From assembly GCF_000214035.2 (NCBI RefSeq), contig NZ_AFHG01000057.1, positions 186,001 to 250,000 on the forward strand: a DNA stretch of 64,000 nucleotides, in the 5' to 3' direction. The notes beneath the pieces are model-generated. The model was given only the letters and a program-made list of their open reading frames with translations. It made no database searches and was not told the DNA's origin. A program made the translations under genes and the position numbers. This document shows, in pieces, positions 1-8,297 of the stretch. The stretch's first letter is position 1; every line of letters starts with the position of its first letter. Source of the stretch: Methyloversatilis universalis FAM5. GTDB lineage: Bacteria; Pseudomonadota; Gammaproteobacteria; Burkholderiales; Rhodocyclaceae.

Positions 1-1
1 C

Positions 2-571
2 GAGGAATGCCTGGCCACGCGCGTCGGCGCGCTGCTGGCGCGCATCCGCGAGAAGTACGCGCAGCACGGCGTGGACCACGAACCTTTCGTCATCGTGAAG
101 GCCGATGCCGGCACCTACGGCATGGGCATCATGACGGTGCGCGACCCGTCCGAAGTGGTCGGCCTGAACCGCAAGCAGCGCAACAAGATGGCGGTGGTGA
201 AGGAAGGGCTGGAAGTCAGTTCGGTGCTGATCCAGGAAGGCGTGCCCACATTCGAAAGCGTCGATGGCGGTGCGGCTGAACCGGTGGTGTACATGATGGA
301 CCGCTATGTCGTCGGCGGTTTCTACCGGGTGCATGGCGAGCGTGGCATCGACGAGAACCTGAACGCGCCCGGCATGCACTTCAAGCCGCTGGCCTTCGAG
401 TCCTGCTGCTCGATGCCGGACCCCGGCTGCGCGCCGGATGCCGCGCCCAACCGCTTCTACGCGTATGGCGTGGTGGCGCGGCTGGCGCTGCTGGCCGCCA
501 GTCTGGAACTGGAGCGCGGCGCACCGCTCGACGCCACCGCGGAAGCGCTGGAAGCGGAACTGCGCGGCTGA
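2..571 (+). CDS. gshA: Glutamate-cysteine ligase, proteobacterial type (5' partial)
   Basis: The reading frame is open from the window edge, so the N-terminus is missing. The enzyme makes gamma-glutamylcysteine from Glu, Cys and ATP, the first step of glutathione synthesis in the cytoplasm. Visible motifs are FVIVKADAGTYGMGIMTV, the nucleotide-binding segment, and GGFYRVHGERGIDENLN near the C-terminus. Both are typical of the ATP-grasp-like GshA family of beta/gammaproteobacteria, which is unrelated in length and motifs to E. coli GshA. The next gene, 33 bp downstream on the same strand, is gshB, so the two steps form an operon. Family assignment is from recognised motifs and context. Confidence 0.9.
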   Translation, partial: EECLATRVGALLARIREKYAQHGVDHEPFVIVKADAGTYGMGIMTVRDPSEVVGLNRKQRNKMAVVKEGLEVSSVLIQEGVPTFESVDGGAAEPVVYMMDRYVVGGFYRVHGERGIDENLNAPGMHFKPLAFESCCSMPDPGCAPDAAPNRFYAYGVVARLALLAASLELERGAPLDATAEALEAELRG

Positions 572-603
572 GCTGCCGCCCCGCCCGAAAGGATGCAGAA
601 CAC

Positions 604-1554
604 ATGACCCTGCGCATCGCCTTCATCGTCGACCCGCTCGACAAGCTCAAGCCGGCCAAGGATTCCAGCATCGCCATGATGCGCGAGGCGGCGCGTCGCG
701 GTCACGACATCTGGGCGGTGCAGCGTGAGGCGCTCAGCCTGCACGGCGACGAGGTGATGGCCGAGGCGGTGCGCATCGTGCCGCAACGCACCGATGCACC
801 CTGGTATCTGGCGCAGGAAAGCGCCACCCGCGCGCTGCGTGAATTCGACGCGGTGCTGATGCGGCAGGACCCGCCCTTCGATTTCGAATACATCACCGCG
901 ACCTGGATGCTGGAGCGCGCCGCCGCCGCCGGCGTGCGGGTGTTCAACCACCCGCGCGCCATCCGTGACCACTCGGAGAAGGTGTCGATCTGCGAGTTTC
1001 CGGACCTGATCGCGCCCACGCTGGTGTCGCGCGACACGGTGGCGATCAATGCCTTCATCGACCGCCACGGCGACTGCATCCTGAAGCCGCTGGACGGCAT
1101 GGGCGGTTCGCGCATCTTCCGCGTGCGCGCCGACGACGCCAACCGCAACGTCATCATCGAAACGCTGACCGAGGACGGCGCGCGCACGCTGATGGCGCAG
1201 CGCTACATTCCGGAAATCACCGAAGGCGACAAGCGGGTGCTGCTGATCGCCGGCGAGCCGGTGCCCTACTGTCTGGCACGCATCCCGAAAGCCGGCGAAA
1301 CCCGCGGCAATCTGGCGGCCGGCGGCCGCGGTGTGGCCCAGCCGCTGTCCGAGTCCGACCTGGCGATCGCGCGCAAGCTCGGTCCCGTCCTCGCCGCACG
1401 AGGCCTGCTGCTGGTCGGCCTCGACGTGATCGGCGACCGCCTCACCGAAATCAATGTCACCAGCCCGACCTGCTTCGTCGAAATCACCGAACAGACCGGC
1501 TTCGACGTGGCCGCCATGTTCGTCGATGCGCTGGAACGGGCTGCGCACCGCTGA
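604..1554 (+). CDS. gshB: Glutathione synthase
   Basis: 316 aa, the usual length for prokaryotic GshB. It ligates glycine to gamma-glutamylcysteine using ATP. The N-terminal Rossmann-like region (MTLRIAFIVDPLDKLKP) and the ATP-grasp core are clear: DCILKPLDGMGGSRIFRV in the middle, QRYIPEITEGDKRVLLI, then the C-terminal GLDVIGDRLTEINVTSPTC segment that binds metal and ATP. The ATG at 604 is preceded by an AAAGGA-type ribosome site. It follows gshA closely and overlaps the probable start of the ApbE gene downstream. Confidence 0.95.
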   Translation: MTLRIAFIVDPLDKLKPAKDSSIAMMREAARRGHDIWAVQREALSLHGDEVMAEAVRIVPQRTDAPWYLAQESATRALREFDAVLMRQDPPFDFEYITATWMLERAAAAGVRVFNHPRAIRDHSEKVSICEFPDLIAPTLVSRDTVAINAFIDRHGDCILKPLDGMGGSRIFRVRADDANRNVIIETLTEDGARTLMAQRYIPEITEGDKRVLLIAGEPVPYCLARIPKAGETRGNLAAGGRGVAQPLSESDLAIARKLGPVLAARGLLLVGLDVIGDRLTEINVTSPTCFVEITEQTGFDVAAMFVDALERAAHR

Positions 1555-2590
1555 GTCTCCGCGCCCGGGTTTCCTCCCGCGGCTGCTGTTCGCGTGCGCC
1601 TGCGCGCTGCTGCTGGCCGGCTGCGGGGTGCGTGACACGCTGGAGCGGCAGGAAGCCTTCGTGTTCGGCACCCGGGTCGAGGTGGTCGTGTACGGCCTCG
1701 ACCGCAGCCGGGCGCGCGAGGCGCTGGCCGAGGTGCTGCAGGAATTCGACCGCCTGCACCGCCGGCTGCATGCCTGGCAGCCGTCGGAACTGACCCGTCT
1801 GAACGCCGCCTTCGGGGCCGGCCGGACGGCGATGATCGACGCCGACATGGCCGCGCTGCTGGGCGCGGTGCAGAGTGCGGCGGTGCGCGGTGAGGATCTG
1901 TTCAATCCGGCCGCCGGCGCGCTGATCGCCGCCTGGGGCTTTCATGCCGACGAATTCCTGCCGCGCCGGCCCGACCCTGCGCTGCGCGACGCGCTGGTCG
2001 CCGCCCGGCCGCGCATGGCGGACATCGACATCGTGCCGCAGCCGGATGGCGCCGCCGCGGTGTACAGCCGCAATCCGGCGGTGCAGCTCGACCTCGGCGG
2101 CTATGCCAAGGGCTACGCGCTGGACCGCGCCGCCGCGCTGCTGCGTGCCCGCGGCGTGTGCTGCGCGCTGATCAACATCGGCGGCAACGTGATGGCGCTG
2201 GGCAGCAAGGGCGGTCAGCCCTGGCGTATCGGCATCCAGCATCCGCGCAAGCCGGAAACGCTGGCCGCGGTCGAGCTGCACGACGGCGAGGCGATCGGCA
2301 CCTCCGGCGACTATCAGCGCTATTTCGAGCTGGACGGCGAGCGGCTGTGCCACCTGATCGATCCGCGCAGCGGCGAGCCGGTGCGTCATACCCAGTCGCT
2401 CACCGTGCTGATGCCGGCCGGGCCGGACGCCGGCGCCCGCTCGGACGCCGACAGCAAGCCGCTGTTCATCGCCGGTCGCGACCAGTGGCAGGCGCTGGCG
2501 CAGCGCATGGGCGTGAGCCAGGCGCTGCGGGTAGATGCCGACGGCAGCATGGACATGACGGCTGCCATGCGGGCCCGGCTGCGCGACTGA
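1526..2590 (+). CDS. apbE: FAD:protein FMN transferase (ApbE family lipoprotein)
   Basis: ApbE proteins covalently attach FMN to Thr residues of exported or membrane flavoproteins such as Nqr/Rnf subunits. The start is set at ATG 1526, inside the 3' end of gshB. It yields a short basic N-terminus, a hydrophobic stretch and the lipobox LLLAGC, so the mature protein should be a lipoprotein facing the periplasm. A longer in-frame start exists at 1454 but would put about 24 non-signal residues in front. Core motifs include LDLGGYAKGYALDRA and LINIGGNVMALG, both typical of ApbE, and HLIDPRSGEP near the C-terminus. No Nqr or Rnf target lies in the window. Confidence 0.9.
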   Translation: MRWNGLRTAESPRPGFLPRLLFACACALLLAGCGVRDTLERQEAFVFGTRVEVVVYGLDRSRAREALAEVLQEFDRLHRRLHAWQPSELTRLNAAFGAGRTAMIDADMAALLGAVQSAAVRGEDLFNPAAGALIAAWGFHADEFLPRRPDPALRDALVAARPRMADIDIVPQPDGAAAVYSRNPAVQLDLGGYAKGYALDRAAALLRARGVCCALINIGGNVMALGSKGGQPWRIGIQHPRKPETLAAVELHDGEAIGTSGDYQRYFELDGERLCHLIDPRSGEPVRHTQSLTVLMPAGPDAGARSDADSKPLFIAGRDQWQALAQRMGVSQALRVDADGSMDMTAAMRARLRD

Positions 2591-2663
2591 CGCGACGGCG
2601 GAAACCTCCCGCCGCTTTTCCGGTCTGCCGCACGACTTCTCCCACCTTCCTGCAGGCACCGCC

Positions 2664-2825
2664 ATGCCACCCGTCACCTACAAGGGCAACAAGTCCTTCC
2701 TGCCGACCAAGCCCTGCGTCGCCTGTGGCCGCCCGATGAGCTGGCGGCGCGCCTGGCGCAACACCTGGGACAGCGTGAAGTACTGTTCCGACGCCTGCCG
2801 TCGCAAGGGGGCGTCCCATGCCTGA
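2664..2825 (+). CDS. DUF2256 family small protein
   Basis: A 53-aa protein with a CVACGRPM...KYCSDACRRK arrangement, that is two CxxC-like pairs forming a probable zinc ribbon. This is the DUF2256 signature. The ATG at 2664 is followed by a lysine-rich start, and the stop overlaps the start of the photolyase gene by 8 bp, indicating translational coupling. DUF2256 genes are often found beside genes of the FeS cryptochrome/photolyase family (recalled association). The biochemical role is unknown; a supporting or assembly role for the photolyase is inference from coupling only. Confidence 0.8.
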   Translation: MPPVTYKGNKSFLPTKPCVACGRPMSWRRAWRNTWDSVKYCSDACRRKGASHA

Positions 2826-4371
2826 GGCGACGTCGGCGGTGCGCCATCTGGTGCTGGTGCTCGGTGACCAGCTCGACCTCGACTCGGCGGCGTTCGAGGG
2901 CTTCGACCCGGCCCGCGACCGGGTGCTCATGATCGAGGCGGAGGGCGAATCGACTGCGGTGTGGAGCCACAGGGCGCGTACCGTGCTGTTCCTGTCGGCC
3001 ATGCGGCACTTTGCCGAAGCGCTGCGCCAGCGCGGCTGGCCGGTCGATTACCGGCGGCTGGGCGAAGGCGCCGACCGGGATCTGTGCGCGCTGCTGGCTG
3101 CACGGCTGGAACGCGACCGGCCGGCGCGGCTGGTTCTGGTCGAGCCGGGTGAATGGCGGCTGGAGCAGGGTGTGCGCGCGGCGTGCGAGCGGCTGGGCGT
3201 GGCGCTCGACCTGCGCGACGATCTGCACTTCATGATTTCGCGCGCCGGCTTTGCCGAGTGGGCGAAGAAGTACCGCCAGCCGCGCATGGAATTCTTCTAC
3301 CGCATGATGCGCGAGCGCCACGGCGTGCTGATGGAGGGCGGCGAGCCGGCCGGCGGGCGCTGGAATTTCGACGCCGAGAACCGCAGCGGCTTCGGCCGCA
3401 AGGGGCCGGGTCTGGTGCCGCCGCCGCTGCGCTTCGAGCCGGACGCGATCACGCGCGCGGTAATCGCCGAGGTCGACGCGCGCTTCGCCGATCACCCGGG
3501 CTCGACCGCCGCCTTCGACTGGCCGGTCAGCCGCGAGCAGGCGCTGGCCGCACTGGCCGATTTCGTCGAGCACCGGCTGGAACTGTTCGGCCACCACCAG
3601 GACGCGATGTGGACCGGCCAGCCCTGGCTGTGGCACGCCCGCATCAGCGCCGCGATGAATCTCAAGCTCATTTCGCCGCGCGAGGTGATCGCCGCGGCGG
3701 TGAACGCCTGGCGCGAACGCGGTCTGCCGCTGCAGTCGGTCGAGGGCTTCGTGCGGCAGGTGATCGGCTGGCGCGAATTCATCCGCGGCATGTACTGGCT
3801 GGACATGCCGGGCCTGCGCGAGGCCAACCACTACGGCCACCGGCGCGCGCTGCCGCGCTGGTACTGGAGCGGCGACACGCAGATGGCCTGCATGCGCGCG
3901 GTGGTCGGGCAGACGATGAAGCACGGCTACGCCCACCACATCCAGCGCCTGATGGTGACCGGCCAGTTCGCGCTGCTTGCGGAGATCGAGCCGCAGCAGG
4001 TCGAGGACTGGTATCTGGCGGTGTATGTGGACGCGGTGGAGTGGGTGGAGCTGCCCAATGTGGCGGGCATGACGCTGTACGCCAACGGCGGCCGCTTCAC
4101 CAGCAAGCCCTATGTGGCGAGCGGCGCCTACATCCAGCGCATGAGCAACTACTGCGACGGCTGCCGCTACAGCCCGTCAGTGCGCAGCGGCGACGCCGCC
4201 TGTCCGGTTACCGTGCTGTACTGGCACTTCCTCGACCGGCACGAGGCCGACTTCGCGGCCAATCCGCGCACCGCGCTGATGGCGAAGAACCTGGCGAAGC
4301 TGTCGCCGGACGAGCGGGCGGCCATCCGGACGCGGGCGGCGCAGATGCTGGCCGGACTGGACGCGCTGTAG
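2818..4371 (+). CDS. Prokaryotic (6-4)-type FeS cryptochrome/photolyase
   Basis: 517 aa, a deoxyribodipyrimidine photolyase-related protein (DPRP/FeS-BCP family) that uses light and FAD to repair (6-4) photoproducts. Four cysteines sit at residues 358, 446, 449 and 462. Their spacing (88, 3, 13) equals that of the 4Fe-4S ligands I recall for Agrobacterium PhrB (350, 438, 441, 454), which strongly supports the FeS subclass. The FAD-pocket region includes VGQTMKHGYAHHIQRLM and VEWVELPNVAGMTLYANGG. No signal peptide, so it is cytoplasmic. It is translationally coupled to the DUF2256 gene upstream. Confidence 0.93.
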   Translation: MPEATSAVRHLVLVLGDQLDLDSAAFEGFDPARDRVLMIEAEGESTAVWSHRARTVLFLSAMRHFAEALRQRGWPVDYRRLGEGADRDLCALLAARLERDRPARLVLVEPGEWRLEQGVRAACERLGVALDLRDDLHFMISRAGFAEWAKKYRQPRMEFFYRMMRERHGVLMEGGEPAGGRWNFDAENRSGFGRKGPGLVPPPLRFEPDAITRAVIAEVDARFADHPGSTAAFDWPVSREQALAALADFVEHRLELFGHHQDAMWTGQPWLWHARISAAMNLKLISPREVIAAAVNAWRERGLPLQSVEGFVRQVIGWREFIRGMYWLDMPGLREANHYGHRRALPRWYWSGDTQMACMRAVVGQTMKHGYAHHIQRLMVTGQFALLAEIEPQQVEDWYLAVYVDAVEWVELPNVAGMTLYANGGRFTSKPYVASGAYIQRMSNYCDGCRYSPSVRSGDAACPVTVLYWHFLDRHEADFAANPRTALMAKNLAKLSPDERAAIRTRAAQMLAGLDAL

Positions 4372-4447
4372 CCGCTGTTCGGCGGCTGTTACATCCGTTT
4401 TCCAAGCGATTTTGCTGCCCTGCGCAAAGGCGGGCGCCGGCGTCGGG

Positions 4448-4453
4448 TAAAAT
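4448..4453 (+). promoter_or_regulatory. Candidate -10 element of ybgC (possible leaderless mRNA)
   Basis: TAAAAT lies 8 bp before the ybgC ATG. Transcription from a standard -10 spacing would start at or within one base of the ATG, so the mRNA would be nearly leaderless. No good -35 hexamer is visible 16-18 bp upstream. The same GTAAAATCCG string occurs 7 bp before the dnaE start. Confidence 0.4.
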
Positions 4454-4461
4454 CCGGCGCC

Positions 4462-4908
4462 ATGACTTCACCAGCGCAGCACGTTGCCGGCTTTTCGTGG
4501 CCGGTACGCGTCTACTACGAAGATACCGACAGCTTCGGCGTGGTGTACTACGCGAACTACTTCCGCTTTCTCGAACGTGCGCGCACCGAATGGCTGCGTG
4601 CGCTCGGTTTCGACCAGGTCGAGATGGCGGCCGGCGGGGTCGGTTTCGTCGTGCGTTCGGTGCAGGGTGAATACCTGAAGCCGGCGCGCTTCAACGACGC
4701 GCTGGAAGTGCGCAGCCACATCGCGGCCGTGAGTCGTGCCGCGGTCGATTTCGCGCAGCGCCTCTACCGCGGCGATGAACTGCTGTTCGACGGCACGGTC
4801 AGGGTGGTGGCGATCGACATGGCGAAAAACCGCCCGGTGTCGCTGCCGCCCGCCCTGCGCGCGCGCCTCTCTCCCTCCATTCCGTCCTCCTCAGTCCCGA
4901 CTCCATGA
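4462..4908 (+). CDS. ybgC: Tol-Pal-associated acyl-CoA thioesterase
   Basis: 148 aa hotdog-fold thioesterase. The active-site segment [18 protein letters not shown] carries the catalytic Asp and matches the YbgC/4-hydroxybenzoyl-CoA thioesterase family. YbgC hydrolyses acyl-CoA or acyl-ACP and is the conserved first gene of tol-pal clusters. Its stop overlaps the tolQ start (4905), giving translational coupling. The start at 4462 has no clear ribosome-binding site but follows a -10-like TAAAAT closely. Confidence 0.93.
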   Translation: MTSPAQHVAGFSWPVRVYYEDTDSFGVVYYANYFRFLERARTEWLRALGFDQVEMAAGGVGFVVRSVQGEYLKPARFNDALEVRSHIAAVSRAAVDFAQRLYRGDELLFDGTVRVVAIDMAKNRPVSLPPALRARLSPSIPSSSVPTP

Positions 4909-5582
4909 CCGCTACCGAAGACCTCTCGATCATTTCGCTCGTGATGCACGCCAGCCTGCTGGTCAAGCTGGTGATGGCGCTGCTGGTCGGCGTTTCCTTC
5001 ATGAGCTGGTACTGGATCTTCCGCAAGTCCTTCGCCATCCGCGCGGCGCGTCTCAGTTCCGACAAGTTCGAGCTGGAGTTCTGGTCCGGTGGCGATCTGA
5101 ATGCGCTGTTCCAGAGCGCGGCCAACGACCGCCACAACGCCGGCGGCATGGAGCGCATCTTCGAAGCCGGTTACCGCGAATTCACCAAGCTGCGCGCGCG
5201 GCCCAACATGGACACCGCCACCGTGGTCGATGGCGCCCGGCGCGCGATGCGCGCCACCTACCAGCGCGAACTGGACGAGCTGGAATCGCACACCGCCTTC
5301 CTTGCCTCGACCGGCTCGGTCAGCCCGTACATCGGCCTGTTCGGTACCGTGTGGGGGATCATGAATGCCTTCCGCGGCCTGTCCAACGTCGGCCAGGCCA
5401 CGCTGGCCCAGGTCGCGCCCGGCATCGCCGAAGCGCTGGTGGCGACCGCGATCGGCCTGTTCGCGGCGATTCCGGCGGTGGTGGCCTACAACCGCTTCGC
5501 CCACGACATCGACCGTATTTCCATCCGCTGGGAGAGCTTCATGGAAGAGTTCTCCAACATCCTGCAGCGCCAGACCCGGTAA
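4905..5582 (+). CDS. tolQ: Tol-Pal system inner-membrane protein TolQ
   Basis: 225 aa, the usual length. TolQ forms the proton-channel stator with TolR and drives TolA, keeping the outer membrane attached during division. Three membrane segments are visible: one near residues 12-38 ([20 protein letters not shown]) and two in the second half, [17 protein letters not shown] and [20 protein letters not shown]. The latter two are the channel-forming helices with the conserved Gly/Thr pattern. It overlaps ybgC by 4 bp and precedes tolR by 6 bp. Confidence 0.97.
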   Translation: MTATEDLSIISLVMHASLLVKLVMALLVGVSFMSWYWIFRKSFAIRAARLSSDKFELEFWSGGDLNALFQSAANDRHNAGGMERIFEAGYREFTKLRARPNMDTATVVDGARRAMRATYQRELDELESHTAFLASTGSVSPYIGLFGTVWGIMNAFRGLSNVGQATLAQVAPGIAEALVATAIGLFAAIPAVVAYNRFAHDIDRISIRWESFMEEFSNILQRQTR

Positions 5583-5588
5583 GCGGCG

Positions 5589-6023
5589 ATGAGAAGACAG
5601 CGCCGCATGATGAACCAGATCAACGTCGTGCCTTACATCGACGTGATGCTGGTATTGCTGGTCATTTTCATGGTGGCCCCTCAGGCCACGCCCACCGGCA
5701 GCATCGAACTGCCCAGCGTCGGCCAGGCCTCGCAGACGCCGGCCAAACCGATCGAAGTGATCGTGAAGGCCGACGGCAAGCTCGCGCTGCGCGACATGGA
5801 GTCGGCAAGCCCGAAGGAAACCGCGGTCACCCGTGACACGCTGATCAGCAGCGTGCGAGAACTGCAGGCGGGCGATGCCAGCCGGCCGCTGGTGGTGGCC
5901 GGTGACAAGGCGGTGCGTTACGAAGAGATCACCAGGGTGGTCGGCGCGCTGCAGAACAACGGCTTCACCCGCATCGGTCTGCTGGTCGAGCAGGCCGGCC
6001 AGAGCGGCCGCGCGGAGCGCTGA
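5589..6023 (+). CDS. tolR: Tol-Pal system protein TolR
   Basis: 144 aa ExbD/TolR-family protein. The N-terminus (MNQINVVPYIDVMLVLLVIF) holds the single membrane helix with the conserved proton-carrying Asp of the PYIDVMLVLL motif. The periplasmic domain follows. It works with TolQ to convert proton-motive force into movement of TolA. The upstream start at 5589 encodes six extra basic residues; a start at 5607 (MMNQ) is also possible. Its stop overlaps the tolA start by one base. Confidence 0.95.
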   Translation: MRRQRRMMNQINVVPYIDVMLVLLVIFMVAPQATPTGSIELPSVGQASQTPAKPIEVIVKADGKLALRDMESASPKETAVTRDTLISSVRELQAGDASRPLVVAGDKAVRYEEITRVVGALQNNGFTRIGLLVEQAGQSGRAER

Positions 6024-6934
6024 TGCACGCACCGGCGCACGATTTCGCGTTCAGGCGGCCACAGCCGGGCAAGTGGCCGTCGGTGGCGCTGGCCGCCGGC
6101 ATGCACCTGCTGCTCGGGCTGTTCCTGTTCTACAGCGTGAGCTGGCAGACCAGCAAGCCGGCCGCGGTGCAGGTCGAACTGGTGGGCAGCCTGCCGCCTG
6201 TCCAGGCGCCGGTGCAGCCGGTGCCGCCCCCGCCGCCGCCCGAGCCGGTGGTCGAGAAACAGCCGCAGCCGGTGGTCGAGAAACAGCCGCAGCCGGTGGT
6301 CGAGAAACAGCCGCAGCCGGTGGTTGAGCCGCCGCCCCCGCCACCTCCGCCCAGGCCGGACATCGCGATCAAGGAACCGCCGAAGCCGAAGACACCGCCC
6401 AAGCCGGAGCCCAGGCCCGAGCCGCCCAAACCCAAGCCGGTAGAGAAGAAACCGGAACCGAAGCCGGAACCCAAGGTCGAGAAGAAGCCGGAACCCAAGG
6501 TGCCGCCGAAGCCGGACAACCGGCTGGAGCAGGAACTGCAGGACAAGCTTATGCGCGAATCGCTGCAGCGGGAAAGCGCCGAGCAGATGCGCCGGCAGGC
6601 CGCGCAGGAAGCCGACCTGATGGCCAAGGTGGCCGCCGACGGCGCGCGCATCAAGGCGCGCGAGTCCTGGGCCGGGCGCATCAGTGCCAAGGTGAAACCG
6701 AACGTGGTGGTGCCCCCGGGCGTGACCGGCAATCCGGAGGCGGTGGTGACGATTTCGCTGCTGCCGGACGGCTCGGTGGCCGGGGAACCGAGAATGAGAC
6801 AGTCGACCGGCAACCGGGCGCTCGATGAGGCCATACTGCGCGCCATCGTGAAGTCGTCGCCGCTGCCCAAGCCGGATGATCCGGCTGCCTTCGAGCGCAA
6901 CCTGGAACTGAAATTCCGCCCGCTGGCCGAGTGA
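6023..6934 (+). CDS. tolA: Cell envelope integrity protein TolA
   Basis: 303 aa. One membrane helix lies near residues 15-37 (ALAAGMHLLLGLFLFYSV). A long Pro/Lys/Glu-rich linker follows, here with three exact tandem VVEKQPQP units, and then a charged helical stretch. The C-terminal TonB/TolA-like domain includes VTISLLPDGSVAGEPRM and NRALDEAILRAI. The linker is more proline-rich and TonB-like than the alanine-rich E. coli TolA. TolA spans the periplasm and contacts TolB and Pal. Identity rests on order between tolR and tolB. Confidence 0.93.
   Translation: MHAPAHDFAFRRPQPGKWPSVALAAGMHLLLGLFLFYSVSWQTSKPAAVQVELVGSLPPVQAPVQPVPPPPPPEPVVEKQPQPVVEKQPQPVVEKQPQPVVEPPPPPPPPRPDIAIKEPPKPKTPPKPEPRPEPPKPKPVEKKPEPKPEPKVEKKPEPKVPPKPDNRLEQELQDKLMRESLQRESAEQMRRQAAQEADLMAKVAADGARIKARESWAGRISAKVKPNVVVPPGVTGNPEAVVTISLLPDGSVAGEPRMRQSTGNRALDEAILRAIVKSSPLPKPDDPAAFERNLELKFRPLAE
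6245..6316 (+). repeat. Three perfect 24-bp tandem repeats in tolA
   Basis: Copies at 6245-6268, 6269-6292 and 6293-6316 are identical, followed by a diverging partial copy. Each encodes eight residues (PVVEKQPQ), so gain or loss of a unit keeps the frame and only changes linker length. This is typical of slippage-prone proline-rich spacers in TolA/TonB proteins. Confidence 0.95.
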
Positions 6935-6969
6935 GGCCGCGGCTGCAGACACTTTACGGAAAGGATCCG

Positions 6970-8244
6970 ATGATCAAGTTCTTCAGACTGATGACCGCGG
7001 TGCTGGGTCTTGTCGCGACCGCTGCGCACGCCCAGCTCACGGTGGAAATCACCGGTGCCGGTGCCAACCGCATTCCGGTGGCGATCGCCAATTTCGCCGG
7101 CGAGGGCCTGCTGCCGCAAGCGCTGACCGGTGTCGTGCGCGCCGATCTGGAACGCAGCGGCCTGTTCAAGATGATCGACCCGGGCCCGGCCCAGGTGCCG
7201 GAGAACGCGGCGATCGACCTGAACCAGTGGAAGGATCGCGGGGCCGACGCGCTGGCGCTGGCCAGCATCCTGCCGGTGCCCGGTGGCCGCTACGAAGTGC
7301 GCATGCGGCTGTACGACATCGCCCGCCAGAACAAGCCGGACGGCATGATTTTCGTGTTCGCGCCGGCCACCATGCGCGAAACCGGCCATCGCATCGCCGA
7401 CTTCATCTACGAAAAGATGACCGGCGAGAAGGGCGTGTTCTCGACCCGCATCGCCTACGTGAGCAAGAGCGCCGGTCGCTTCGAACTTAAGGTGGATGAC
7501 GCCGACGGCCAGAACCCGCGCACCGCGCTGCGTTCGACCGAGCCCATCATTTCGCCGGCCTGGTCGCCGGACGGCTCGCGCCTGGCCTACGTGTCCTTCC
7601 AGGCCAAGAAGCCCATCATCTACGTGCACTCGCTGGCGACCGGTGCGCAGACCGTGGTGGCCAACTTCAAGGGCTCGAATTCGGCGCCGGCCTGGGCACC
7701 GGACGGCAAGCGTCTGGCCATCGTGCTGACCAAGGACGGTTCGTCGCAGATCTACACCATCAATGTCGATGGCAGTGGCCTGAACCGGGTGGTGAGTTCG
7801 AGCGCGATCGACACCGAACCGCAGTTCTCGCCAGACGGCCAGTTCATCTACTTCACCTCGGACCGCGGCGGCAGCCCGCAGATCTACCGCGTGCCGGCCG
7901 GCGGCGGCAATCCGGAGCGGGTCACCTTCGAAGGCAGCTACAACGTGACGCCCCGCCTGTCGCCGGACGGCAAGTCGCTGGCCTATGTCACCCGCAACGG
8001 CGGCCGCTTCCAGATCGCATCGATGGATCTGGCCAGCCGTCAGGTGCAGATCCTCACCGACTCGTCGCGCGACGAATCGCCGTCGTTCGCGCCGAACGGC
8101 CGCATGATCATCTACGCCTCCGAGATCGGCGGCCGCGGCGTGCTGTCGGCGGTGTCCGCCGACGGCCGCGTGCGGCAGAAGCTGTCCGGTCAGGCCGGTG
8201 GCGACGTCCGCGAGCCGGCCTGGGGCCCGTTCAACCAGCCGTAA
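6970..8244 (+). CDS. tolB: Tol-Pal system beta-propeller protein TolB
   Basis: 424 aa from ATG 6970, which has an AAGGA ribosome site 5 bp upstream. An in-frame extension to 6931 would overlap tolA and precede the signal peptide, so it was rejected. The N-terminus is a Sec signal (MIKFFRLMTAVLGLVATAAHA). The TolB N-terminal domain follows, then repeated WD-like blades with ISPAWSPDGSRLAYVSF, APAWAPDGKRLAIVLT and TPRLSPDGKSLAYVT. TolB is periplasmic and shuttles between TolA and Pal. Confidence 0.97.
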   Translation: MIKFFRLMTAVLGLVATAAHAQLTVEITGAGANRIPVAIANFAGEGLLPQALTGVVRADLERSGLFKMIDPGPAQVPENAAIDLNQWKDRGADALALASILPVPGGRYEVRMRLYDIARQNKPDGMIFVFAPATMRETGHRIADFIYEKMTGEKGVFSTRIAYVSKSAGRFELKVDDADGQNPRTALRSTEPIISPAWSPDGSRLAYVSFQAKKPIIYVHSLATGAQTVVANFKGSNSAPAWAPDGKRLAIVLTKDGSSQIYTINVDGSGLNRVVSSSAIDTEPQFSPDGQFIYFTSDRGGSPQIYRVPAGGGNPERVTFEGSYNVTPRLSPDGKSLAYVTRNGGRFQIASMDLASRQVQILTDSSRDESPSFAPNGRMIIYASEIGGRGVLSAVSADGRVRQKLSGQAGGDVREPAWGPFNQP

Positions 8245-8297
8245 TCCGTCTTTCAGTCAGCACCCACACAACACCCGCACACAGAGAGGCCTCCACC

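Noticed and set aside
457-1905. Long minus-strand open frame opposite gshB/apbE
   Set aside because: Antisense shadow with no recognisable domain.
6245-6316. CRISPR-like direct repeats
   Set aside because: Units are contiguous without spacers and encode the proline-rich TolA linker.
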